Shown one piece after another: positions 1 to 6,648 of a stretch of 11,205 nt of DNA. Source of the DNA: Rhizobacter sp. (GTDB taxonomy: Bacteria > Pseudomonadota > Gammaproteobacteria > Burkholderiales > Burkholderiaceae_C). The stretch spans positions 1 through 11,205 of the forward strand of contig JANYBE010000673.1 in the NCBI GenBank assembly GCA_025360945.1, in the 5' to 3' direction. The translations under genes were made by a program, and so were the position numbers. A model generated the notes under the pieces. The model saw only the letters and a list, made by a program, of their open reading frames with translations, was not told where the DNA came from and ran no database searches. Position 1 is the stretch's first letter. Every line of letters begins with the position of its first letter.

Positions 1-1
1 C

Positions 2-1237
2 ACCGAAACCTGGCGCAACCTGATGCTGGCGCGCGAGAACATCGTCGTGTTCCGCTCGCTGCTCGGCATCTCGTGGATGTGGTTCTTCGGCGCTGCATTC
101 CTGTCGCTGTTCCCGGCCTTCGCGAAAGACGTACTGCACGGCGACGAGCGGGTCGCGTCGCTGCTGCTGGTGGTGTTCTCGATCGGCATCGGCACCGGTT
201 CACTGCTGTGCGAGATGCTCTCCAAACGGCATGTCGAGATCGGCCTCGTGCCGCTGGGTGCGATCGGCATGAGCGTGTTTGCGATCGACCTGTACTTCGC
301 CTCGCGCGGCTTGGTCCCTTCCAACGGGTACACGCTTGGCGCGTTCGTCACGGCGTCGCCGCACTGGCGCGTGATGGCCGACCTGGCGTTGCTGTCGCTG
401 TCCGCCGGCCTGTACAGCGTGCCGATGTACGCGCTTATCCAGATGCGCTCGCAGCCTAGCCACCGTGCGCGCATCATCGCGACCAACAACATCCTGAACG
501 CGCTGTTCATGATCGTCAGCTCGATCGGCGTCGGGGCACTGCTCGCTACGCATTTCACAATCCCACAGGTGTTCCTGATCGTCGGGTTGCTGAACGCTGC
601 GGTCGCGTTCTACATCTTCATGCTGGTGCCGGAATACCTATTGCGCTTCGTCGCGTTCGTCGTCACGCGTTTCGTCTACCGCTTCAAGGTGCGCGGCGAC
701 GAGCACATCCCGACCGAGGGCGCGGCGATCCTGGTGTGCAACCACGTCAGCTTCGTCGACCCGGTGCTGCTGATGGCAGCGAGCCCGCGGCCGATCCGCT
801 TCATCATGGATCACAAGATCTTCGCGACGCCGGTGCTGGGCGGGTTCTTCAGGCTCGCCAAGGCGATCCCGATCGCGCCGCAGCGCGAAGACCCGGCCGC
901 CTACGAGCAGGCCTTCGCGAAGGCGCGCGAAGTGCTGAACGACGGCGACCTGCTGTGCATCTTCCCCGAAGGCGCGCTGACGCGGGACGGCGAACTCGCC
1001 GAGTTCAAGGGCGGCGTGATGAAGCTGCTCGAAACCAACCCGGTGCCGGTCGTGCCACTGGCGCTGCAAAACCTCTGGGGCTCGTTCTTCTCGCGCAAGG
1101 ACGGCGATGCGATGAGCAAACCGTTCCGGCGCGGCTGGTTCAGCAGCGTCGGGCTGGTGGCCGGCGATGCGCTGCCGCCGACGGTCGTGACGCCGGCATC
1201 GCTGCGCGAGTGCGTCGCGGGATTGCTCGCGTCCTGA
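2..1237 (+). CDS. MFS transporter / PlsC-type 1-acylglycerol-3-phosphate acyltransferase fusion, C-terminal part (5' end outside window)
   Basis: The frame is open from base 2, so the gene starts left of the window; 411 codons are visible. The first ~200 residues hold six hydrophobic spans, each about 20-25 residues (for example LLGISWMWFFGAAFLSLF and LFMIVSSIGVGALLAT), consistent with the second half of a 12-helix MFS permease. A soluble acyltransferase domain follows, with the HX4D motif (NHVSFVD, His codon at 743) and the FPEG motif (Phe codon at 962) of the PlsC/LPLAT family. MFS-PlsC fusions resemble the LplT-Aas system for lysophospholipid import and re-acylation at the inner membrane. 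The family usually has roughly 630 residues, sometimes with an acyl-ACP synthetase domain; none follows here, because the stop comes just after the acyltransferase. The exact acyl donor and lysolipid are inferred. The next gene starts 14 bases downstream, suggesting co-transcription. Confidence 0.9.
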   Translation, partial: TETWRNLMLARENIVVFRSLLGISWMWFFGAAFLSLFPAFAKDVLHGDERVASLLLVVFSIGIGTGSLLCEMLSKRHVEIGLVPLGAIGMSVFAIDLYFASRGLVPSNGYTLGAFVTASPHWRVMADLALLSLSAGLYSVPMYALIQMRSQPSHRARIIATNNILNALFMIVSSIGVGALLATHFTIPQVFLIVGLLNAAVAFYIFMLVPEYLLRFVAFVVTRFVYRFKVRGDEHIPTEGAAILVCNHVSFVDPVLLMAASPRPIRFIMDHKIFATPVLGGFFRLAKAIPIAPQREDPAAYEQAFAKAREVLNDGDLLCIFPEGALTRDGELAEFKGGVMKLLETNPVPVVPLALQNLWGSFFSRKDGDAMSKPFRRGWFSSVGLVAGDALPPTVVTPASLRECVAGLLAS

Positions 1238-1251
1238 CGGAAGCCTCGCAC

Positions 1252-1932
1252 ATGGGTTTGCATTTAAGCCGCGCCGCTGTCGCGCGCATCGTTCCGTTCG
1301 CGGTGTTCATGGTCTTGCTGGTCGCGCGCGGTGCGCTACCGACGGACGGTTCCGCCGGCGTCGACCCGCGCTGGGTCTACGCCGCGGCCGTGCCGATCGT
1401 TGGTGCGTTGCTCGTGTGGTTCTGGCGCGAGTACGGCGAGCTGGTGCGGCAGACCTTGCCGAGCGCCGGCGAAGCCGCGCTCGGCGCCGGCGTCGGCGTG
1501 CTCGTGTTCGGCCTGTGGATTCATCTCGACGCGGCGTGGATGCACGTCGGCGAGCCGAGCGCGAGCTTCGTGCCAACCGATGCGACCGGCGAGTTGATCT
1601 GGCCACTGGTTGCGCTGCGCTGGATCGGCGCGTCGCTGCTGGTGCCGGTGATGGAAGAGCTGTTCTGGCGCTCGTTCGTGATGCGCTGGGTGCAGAGCCC
1701 GCGCTTCGAAGCGGTCGTGCCCCAGCACGTCGGCCCGAAGGCGATCGTGCTGTCGACCTTCGTCTTCATGCTCGCGCACACGCTGTGGCTCGCCGCTGTC
1801 ATCGCCGGTCTTGCGTATGCGTGGCTCTATGTGCGCACCGGCAAGCTCTGGGTGCCGATCATCGCCCACGCGGTGACCAACGGCGTGCTCGGCGTCTGGG
1901 TGGTGCAGACGCAGCGGTGGACGTTCTGGTGA
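1252..1932 (+). CDS. CPBP-family intramembrane metalloprotease (CAAX prenyl protease-related protein)
   Basis: This 226-residue protein is largely hydrophobic, with about six to seven predicted membrane spans. It carries the three CPBP/Abi (Rce1-like) motifs: EELFWR (E135, E136, R140), FMLAH (F172, H176) and HAVTN (H206, N210). These residues form the metal/catalytic site of this membrane protease family. The SFVMRW context after the first motif resembles the CAAX-related subfamily often found with exosortase/PEP-CTERM loci. That assignment is from memory, and no exosortase is in the window. The ATG at 1252 was chosen because it starts just after the stop of the upstream fusion gene (1235-1237), has a modest GGAAG at 1239-1243, and gives a normal-length protein. 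A longer open frame extends back into the upstream gene but is a shadow. The substrate is unknown. The gene converges on tgt with only 4 bases between stops. Confidence 0.85.
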   Translation: MGLHLSRAAVARIVPFAVFMVLLVARGALPTDGSAGVDPRWVYAAAVPIVGALLVWFWREYGELVRQTLPSAGEAALGAGVGVLVFGLWIHLDAAWMHVGEPSASFVPTDATGELIWPLVALRWIGASLLVPVMEELFWRSFVMRWVQSPRFEAVVPQHVGPKAIVLSTFVFMLAHTLWLAAVIAGLAYAWLYVRTGKLWVPIIAHAVTNGVLGVWVVQTQRWTFW

Positions 1933-1936
1933 CGCG

Positions 1937-3085
1937 CTAGACGCCGCGGCCGCGGTCCTCGCGGAAGCGCTGCACGAAGGCTTTGAATGTGCCTGCATCC
2001 AGCGCCTCGCGCACCTCGCGCATCAGGTTCACGTAGTAGTGCAGGTTGTGGATGCTCGCGAGCATCGGGCCGAGCATCTCGCCGCAGCGATCCAGGTGGT
2101 GCAGGTAGGCGCGCGAGAAGCCGCCACCGAAGGGCGCTGCGCCCTTGCAGGTATGGCAGCTGCACGTGGCATCGAGCGGTCGTTCGTCGGTCTTGTGGCG
2201 TGCGTTGCGGATCTTCAGATCGCCGAAGCGCGTGAACAGATGACCGTTGCGCGCATTGCGCGTCGGCATCACGCAGTCGAACATGTCGACGCCGGCGCCG
2301 ACAGCCTCGACGAGGTCCTCGGGCGTGCCCACGCCCATCAGGTAGCGCGGCTTGTTCGCCGGCAGCCGGTGCGGCGTGTGCGCGACGATGCGCTGCATCA
2401 GCTCCTTCGGCTCGCCCACGCTCACGCCGCCGATCGCGTAACCGGGCAGGTCGAGCTCGACGAGCGCGGCGATCGACTCCTCGCGCTGGCCCTCGAACAT
2501 GCCACCCTGCACGATGCCGAACAGTGCGTTCGGGTTCTCCAGCCGGGTGAACTCGGTCAGGCAGCGCCGCGCCCAGCGCAGGCTCAGCTCCATCGAGACA
2601 CGCGCCTCGCGTTCGGTCGTGACGCGGCCCTTGGTCTCGAAGGGCGTGCACTCGTCGAACTGCATCACGATGTCGCTGTTGAGGACGCGCTGGACCTGCA
2701 TGCTCACCTCGGGGGTCAGAAAGAGCTTGTCGCCGTTGACCGGCGACGCGAACTTCACACCCTCTTCGCTGATCTTGCGCATCTCGCCGAGCGACCAGAC
2801 CTGGAAGCCGCCGCTGTCGGTGAGGATGGGTTTGGTCCACGTCTCGAAGCGATGCAGCCCACCGAACTGCGCGAGTACCTCAAGCCCGGGGCGCAGCCAC
2901 AGGTGGAAGGTGTTGCCGAGGATGATCTGCGCACCCATCGCCTCGAGCGATGACGGCATCACGCCCTTCACCGTGCCGTAGGTGCCGACCGGCATGAAGA
3001 CCGGCGTCTCGACAACGCCGTGGTTGAGCGTGAGGCGGCCGCGGCGCGCATGGCCGTCGGTCTTGAGCAAGTCGAACTTCAGCAT
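1937..3085 (-). CDS. tgt: tRNA-guanine(34) transglycosylase (queuine tRNA-ribosyltransferase)
   Basis: This 382-residue protein aligns along its whole length with bacterial Tgt (E. coli 375 aa). Tgt exchanges guanine-34 of tRNA Asp, Asn, His and Tyr for preQ1. Visible hallmarks are FMPVGTYGTVKGVMP near residue 30, the active-site Asp in LTDSGGFQV (D90), the nucleophile Asp in MFDCVMPTRNARNG (D270), and the zinc ligands C308, C310 and C313 (CSCHTC) with H346 (SIHN). Compared with E. coli there are about seven extra Gly/Ala/Pro-rich residues between the third zinc cysteine and SRAYLHH. The start at 3085 gives the normal N-terminus MLKFDLLKTDGHARRG; the long open frame upstream is not part of the protein. 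There is no clear Shine-Dalgarno, and a GACAAT -10-like hexamer lies 7 bases before the ATG. queA lies upstream on the same strand, 359 bases away. Confidence 0.98.
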   Translation of the reverse strand: MLKFDLLKTDGHARRGRLTLNHGVVETPVFMPVGTYGTVKGVMPSSLEAMGAQIILGNTFHLWLRPGLEVLAQFGGLHRFETWTKPILTDSGGFQVWSLGEMRKISEEGVKFASPVNGDKLFLTPEVSMQVQRVLNSDIVMQFDECTPFETKGRVTTEREARVSMELSLRWARRCLTEFTRLENPNALFGIVQGGMFEGQREESIAALVELDLPGYAIGGVSVGEPKELMQRIVAHTPHRLPANKPRYLMGVGTPEDLVEAVGAGVDMFDCVMPTRNARNGHLFTRFGDLKIRNARHKTDERPLDATCSCHTCKGAAPFGGGFSRAYLHHLDRCGEMLGPMLASIHNLHYYVNLMREVREALDAGTFKAFVQRFREDRGRGV

Positions 3086-3092
3086 GGGCGGA

Positions 3093-3098
3093 ATTGTC
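3093..3098 (-). promoter_or_regulatory. Candidate -10 element (GACAAT) directly in front of tgt
   Basis: Read on the minus strand, TGC-GACAAT ends 7 bases before the tgt ATG and matches 4 of 6 consensus -10 positions, with a TGn extension. No purine-rich ribosome binding site is visible, so a leaderless or near-leaderless transcript is possible. No -35 hexamer is recognisable. This is pattern matching only. Confidence 0.35.
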
Positions 3099-3183
3099 GC
3101 AGGCACGCGCATCCGCCCCGCCGCCGGCCGATGCAAGAATCGATGCCGCGCGTGCCGCCCCGGACGCGATGACCTGTCGTTTC

Positions 3184-3264
3184 TCACTTCGGGTGAAGAC
3201 ACAGGGCTGCGAGCGCGAGGCAGGCGTACTTGAATTGATGGCGTTTCGAACGGATGGCGGTCAT
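3184..3264 (-). CDS. Possible 26-residue peptide, unknown function
   Basis: A minus-strand ATG at 3264 opens a 26-codon frame ending in TGA at 3184-3186. It has a GGAG motif (complement of 3274-3277) 9 bases before the ATG. The peptide begins with a basic stretch (MTAIRSKRHQFK) followed by a short hydrophobic run (YACLALAALCLHP) and then Lys-stop. That resembles the start of a signal peptide or a tiny membrane peptide, possibly the remnant of a longer exported protein cut short by a stop. The same frame is open further upstream to 3369, but that extension looks non-coding. I do not recognise it. It may also be chance, since frames of this length are common in GC-rich DNA. Confidence 0.25.
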   Translation of the reverse strand: MTAIRSKRHQFKYACLALAALCLHPK

Positions 3265-3306
3265 GGTGGGTTGCTCCGATGTGGGGAGTTGATTTGCGTG
3301 ATACGG

Positions 3307-3320
3307 GCCGCAAAAGCGGC
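3307..3320. repeat. Small perfect inverted repeat (GCCGC-AAAA-GCGGC)
   Basis: A 5-bp GC stem with a four-base A loop (T loop on the minus strand) lies 125-138 bases past the queA stop in the transcription direction of queA. No T-run follows on the minus strand, so it is not a classical intrinsic terminator. It could be a weak transcript 3' structure or chance. Confidence 0.25.
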
Positions 3321-3444
3321 GCGTCGGGACACGCAAGCAAAGGTATCGGTGGCGTTGTCGCGCCCCCATCGGCCGTTCGGTGCAGGCCTACGAATCCCGC
3401 GTGACAAACGCCACGCCGCGGCCGTGCACGCGTTGACGGGCGCT

Positions 3445-4491
3445 TCAGGCCGCAGCAGCCTGTCGCTGCAACAGCATCGCGTCGCCGTAGCTGAAGAAGC
3501 GGTAGCGCTGTGCGATCGCGTGCGCGTACAGCGCACGCACCCGGTCGAAGCCGGCAAACGCACTGACCAGCATCGTCAGCGTGCTCTTCGGCAAATGGAA
3601 ATTGGTGACCAGCGCATCGACGACGCGGAACGCGAAGCCCGGCGTAATGAAGATGTCGGTGTCGCGGCTGCCGGCTTGCAGCGTGCCGCCCAGCGCGGCC
3701 GATTCGAGCGCGCGCAACGTAGTCGTCCCGACCGCGACGATGCGCCCGCCGTTCGCCCGCGTGCGTGCGATCGCCTGCACGGTCGCCTCGGGCACGTCGA
3801 ACCATTCGCTGTGCATGCGGTGTTCGGCCAACGTCTCGGTGCGCACCGGCTGGAAGGTGCCGGCGCCGACGTGCAGCGTGACGTTCGCGGTGGCGACGCC
3901 GCGCGCCGCGAGTGCGGCAAGCAAGGGCGCGTCGAAATGCAATGCCGCCGTCGGCGCGGCCACAGCGCCGGGGCGCGCGGCGAACACAGTCTGGTAGCGG
4001 CGCTCGTCGTCCGTCGTGTCTGCATGCGTGATGTACGGCGGCAGAGGTACGTGACCATGGCGCTCGAGCAAGGCCAGTGGTTCGCCGTCGAAGCGCAGGT
4101 GAAACAGCGAGTCTTCGGGGCCGGCGCGGCCCAGGACCCAGGCGTCGAAGGCGTCGGCAAAGCGCACCCGGCTGCCCGGCTTGGGCGACTTGCTCGCGCG
4201 CAGATGGACCAGCACCTCGTGCTGGGTCAACACTCGCTCGACCAGCGCCTCGACGCTGCCGCCGGTGGCCTTCAGGCCCAGCAACCGGGCCTTGATGACA
4301 CGCGTGTCGTTGAACACCAGCAGGTCGCCGGGTTCGAGCAGGCCGGGCAACTCGCGGAAGATGCGGTCCACCGCGACGTCGCTGCGGCCATCGAGCAGCC
4401 GCGAGGCGCTGCGTTCGGGCGCCGGGTGTTGCGCGATGAGTTCAGGGGGCAGGGCGAAATCGAAATCACCCAAGGTGAAAGTGCGTGGCAT
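3445..4491 (-). CDS. queA: S-adenosylmethionine:tRNA ribosyltransferase-isomerase
   Basis: This 348-residue protein (E. coli QueA is 356) matches the QueA family throughout. QueA transfers and isomerises the ribosyl part of SAM onto preQ1-tRNA to make epoxyqueuosine. Family signatures are LVFNDTRVIKARL (58-70), PLPPYI (149-154), YQTVFA (166-171), PGAVAAPTAALHF (174-186), VGAGTFQPV (208-216), MHSEWFDV (226-233), NFHLPKSTLTMLVSAFAG (297-314) and YRFFSYGDAMLL near the end. The ATG at 4491 (MPRTFTLGDFDF) is chosen because homology begins there. An in-frame ATG at 4533 would add 14 unconserved residues without a better ribosome binding site. The gene is divergent from recG across 71 bases, and tgt is the next gene in the same direction. 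Confidence 0.97.
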   Translation of the reverse strand: MPRTFTLGDFDFALPPELIAQHPAPERSASRLLDGRSDVAVDRIFRELPGLLEPGDLLVFNDTRVIKARLLGLKATGGSVEALVERVLTQHEVLVHLRASKSPKPGSRVRFADAFDAWVLGRAGPEDSLFHLRFDGEPLALLERHGHVPLPPYITHADTTDDERRYQTVFAARPGAVAAPTAALHFDAPLLAALAARGVATANVTLHVGAGTFQPVRTETLAEHRMHSEWFDVPEATVQAIARTRANGGRIVAVGTTTLRALESAALGGTLQAGSRDTDIFITPGFAFRVVDALVTNFHLPKSTLTMLVSAFAGFDRVRALYAHAIAQRYRFFSYGDAMLLQRQAAAA

Positions 4492-4562
4492 GAAAGGCTG
4501 TACCGGCCTGTGATCGAGGCCGCATTGTTCCATGGCGGTTTGACCGCGACGAGAATCCTCTT
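4492..4562. promoter_or_regulatory. Divergent promoter region between queA and recG
   Basis: The 71-base gap must hold the start signals for queA (minus) and recG (plus) unless these lie inside the genes. A perfect inverted repeat GCGGT-TTG-ACCGC lies at 4535-4547. A -10-like GAGAAT (4551-4556) ends 6 bases before the recG ATG, but its GAG could instead serve as a weak Shine-Dalgarno. No clear -35 element is visible on either strand. Confidence 0.45.
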
Positions 4563-6617
4563 ATGGTCGATCCGGATCAACGCCTCAACGCCCCCGTCAA
4601 ATCCGCTGCGCAGCGGGCCCTCGACAAGCTCGGGCTGCGGCGCCCCATCGACCTCGCGTTGCACCTGCCGATGCGCTACGAAGACGAGACCCGACTCACG
4701 GCGATAGGCGCGCTGCGCGACGGGATGACAGCGCAAGTCGAGGGCGTGGTGACCGATAGCGAGGTGCAGATCCGCGGTCGGCGCCAGCTCGTTGTGCGAA
4801 TGCACGACGGCAGCGACGATGTCGTGCTGCGCTTCCTGCACTTCTACCCGTCGCACCAGAAGGCGCTCGCCCCGGCCAAGCGCGTGCGCGTGCGCGGCGA
4901 AGCACGTGGGGGCTTCTTCGGGCTGGAGATGGTGCACCCGAGCTTCCGTGGCGTCGACGAGGGCGCGCCGTTGCCGACCTCGCTCACGCCCGTCTACCCG
5001 ACCAGCGCACAGCTGCCGCAGGCGTATCTGCGCAAGGCGGTGGCCGCCGGGCTGGCGCGGGCCGACCTGTCGGAGTTGCTGCCGCCGCAGGCCGTGCCGG
5101 ACGGCCTGATGAGCTTGCGCGATGCGTTGAACTTCCTGCACCACCCGCCGGCCGGCGCGGGCCTCTCCGCGATCGAGGACCGCAGCCACCCGGCGTGGCA
5201 GCGGCTCAAGTTCGAGGAGCTACTGGCGCAGCAGCTCTCGCAGTTGCAGGCCAAGCGCGAGCGCGAGCGGCAACGCGCGCCCCGCTTCGCGCTGGTCGCC
5301 GGCGGCCTGCAGGAGAAGCTGCTCGCGGCGCTGCCGTTCGCGCTCACCGGCGCCCAGCGCCGCGTCGTCGAGGAGATCGCGCGCGACCTGCAGCGCGAGG
5401 TGCCGATGCACCGACTGCTGCAAGGCGACGTCGGCTCCGGCAAGACGGTCGTGGCGGCGCTCGCGGCCACGATCGCGATCAACGCCGGCTGGCAATGCGC
5501 GCTGATGGCGCCGACCGAGATCCTCGCCGAGCAGCACTTGCGCAAGCTCGTCGGCTGGCTCGCGCCGCTGGGTCTGACGGTGGCGTGGCTGACCGGCAGC
5601 CGCAAGGGCAAGGCGCGCGAGAAGATGCTAGTGCAGGTCGCGTCGGGCGAGGCGATGCTGGTGGTCGGCACGCACGCGGTGATCCAAGATCAGGTGCAGT
5701 TCGCGAAGCTGGGCCTGGCGATCATCGACGAGCAGCACCGCTTCGGCGTGCAGCAGCGGCTCGCGTTGCGCGAGAAGCTCGCGAGAGCCGCGATCGAGCC
5801 TCACACGCTGATGATGAGCGCGACGCCCATTCCAAGAACGCTGGCGATGACGCTGTTCGCCGACCTGGACGTCAGCACGATCGACGAGCTGCCGCCGGGC
5901 CGCACGCCGGTTGTCACGAAGCTCTTCTCGGACGCCAAGCGCGACGCCGTGGTCGCGCGCATCCGAGACGCAGTGGCGCAGGGGCAGCAGGTGTACTGGG
6001 TCTGCCCGCTGATCGAGGAGTCCGAGACGCTCGATCTTCAGAACGCGACCGCGACGCACGAGCACCTGACGGCCGCGTTGCCCGGGCACAGTGTCGGCCT
6101 GTTGCACGGCCGCATGCGTGCGGCGGACAAGGCCGGGGTGATGGTCGAGTTCACGGCGGGGCGCATGAACGTGCTCGTCGCGACCACGGTGATCGAGGTC
6201 GGCGTCGATGTGCCGAACGCGTCGCTGATGGTGATCGAGCACGCCGAGCGGTTCGGCTTGTCGCAGCTGCACCAGCTGCGCGGTCGCGTCGGCCGCGGCG
6301 CGGTCGCGAGTGTGTGCGTGCTGCTGTACGGCACGCCGCTGTCGGATACCGGCAAGGCGCGTTTGAAGGCGATGCTAGCGAGCGCCGACGGCTTCGAGAT
6401 CGCGCGGCGCGACCTGGAGATCCGTGGCCCGGGCGAGTTTCTGGGCGCACGCCAGTCTGGCGCCCCGCTGCTGCGCTTTGCCGACCTGGTGCTCGACGAA
6501 GCCCTCGTGCACCAGGCGCGCGCCGCGGCGACGCTGCTGCTCGAGCGCTACCCGCAGGTCGCGCTTGATCACGTCACGCGCTGGCTCGGCGGTCGGTCCG
6601 ACTACCTAAAGGCGTGA
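4563..6617 (+). CDS. recG: ATP-dependent DNA helicase RecG
   Basis: This 684-residue protein is close to the usual family length (E. coli 693). RecG is a cytoplasmic SF2 translocase that remodels stalled replication forks, R-loops and recombination intermediates. An N-terminal wedge/OB region spans about residues 50-150. The motor domains follow, with Walker A GDVGSGKT (288-295), Walker B/DEQH (389-392), motif III SATP (419-422) and motif VI QLHQLRGRVGRG (568-579). The C-terminal TRG hairpin region contains ARRDLEIRGPGEFLGARQSG (613-632), typical of RecG and Mfd. The ATG at 4563 gives a protein starting MVDPDQRLNAPVKSAAQ, and residues from about 15 on match the family. No key motif is missing. 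oxyR starts 31 bases after its stop, so the two may be partly co-transcribed. Confidence 0.98.
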   Translation: MVDPDQRLNAPVKSAAQRALDKLGLRRPIDLALHLPMRYEDETRLTAIGALRDGMTAQVEGVVTDSEVQIRGRRQLVVRMHDGSDDVVLRFLHFYPSHQKALAPAKRVRVRGEARGGFFGLEMVHPSFRGVDEGAPLPTSLTPVYPTSAQLPQAYLRKAVAAGLARADLSELLPPQAVPDGLMSLRDALNFLHHPPAGAGLSAIEDRSHPAWQRLKFEELLAQQLSQLQAKRERERQRAPRFALVAGGLQEKLLAALPFALTGAQRRVVEEIARDLQREVPMHRLLQGDVGSGKTVVAALAATIAINAGWQCALMAPTEILAEQHLRKLVGWLAPLGLTVAWLTGSRKGKAREKMLVQVASGEAMLVVGTHAVIQDQVQFAKLGLAIIDEQHRFGVQQRLALREKLARAAIEPHTLMMSATPIPRTLAMTLFADLDVSTIDELPPGRTPVVTKLFSDAKRDAVVARIRDAVAQGQQVYWVCPLIEESETLDLQNATATHEHLTAALPGHSVGLLHGRMRAADKAGVMVEFTAGRMNVLVATTVIEVGVDVPNASLMVIEHAERFGLSQLHQLRGRVGRGAVASVCVLLYGTPLSDTGKARLKAMLASADGFEIARRDLEIRGPGEFLGARQSGAPLLRFADLVLDEALVHQARAAATLLLERYPQVALDHVTRWLGGRSDYLKA

Positions 6618-6634
6618 TGCCGGCGGCGCTGGGC

Positions 6635-6640
6635 TATCCT
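6635..6640 (+). promoter_or_regulatory. Candidate -10 element (TATCCT) in front of oxyR
   Basis: TATCCT ends 8 bases before the oxyR ATG, within the 31-base recG-oxyR gap. No Shine-Dalgarno is visible between it and the ATG (GTGGCGCC), so a leaderless oxyR transcript is possible alongside read-through from recG. No convincing -35 hexamer is seen at 16-18 bases upstream. Confidence 0.35.
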
Positions 6641-6648
6641 GTGGCGCC

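Larger units (their letters stand above)
3086..3444. other. 359-base gap between queA and tgt
   Basis: This is the longest non-coding stretch in the window. It separates two same-strand genes of one pathway that are often adjacent or overlapping elsewhere. It contains a possible short minus-strand peptide gene (3184-3264), a 5-bp hairpin with an AAAA/TTTT loop (3307-3320) and the putative tgt -10 element (3093-3098). I see no tRNA, no preQ1 riboswitch-like sequence, no IS ends and no T-tailed terminator. The arrangement suggests that tgt has its own promoter here rather than depending only on read-through from queA. Confidence 0.6.

Noticed and set aside
736..1251. N-terminal extension of the CPBP protein into the upstream gene
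   Set aside because: This part is Arg/Ala-rich and overlaps the acyltransferase domain in another frame. Family homology starts at the ATG at 1252.
3086..3444. preQ1 riboswitch in front of tgt
   Set aside because: None of the short pseudoknot-type preQ1 aptamer sequence pattern is visible, and this class is not expected for tgt in this group.
1937..3805. Very long minus-strand open frame (622 codons) covering tgt and beyond
   Set aside because: Only the part from 3085 to 1937 matches Tgt. The upstream part crosses the gap and overlaps queA in another frame with no family resemblance.
3094..4707. Plus-strand 537-codon open frame opposite queA
   Set aside because: It is an Arg/Ala/Gln-rich antisense shadow typical of GC-rich DNA. 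The opposite strand encodes a complete QueA.
5195..6568. Plus-strand 457-codon open frame overlapping recG
   Set aside because: Out-of-frame shadow of recG with Arg/Ala-rich composition; all helicase motifs are in the recG frame.
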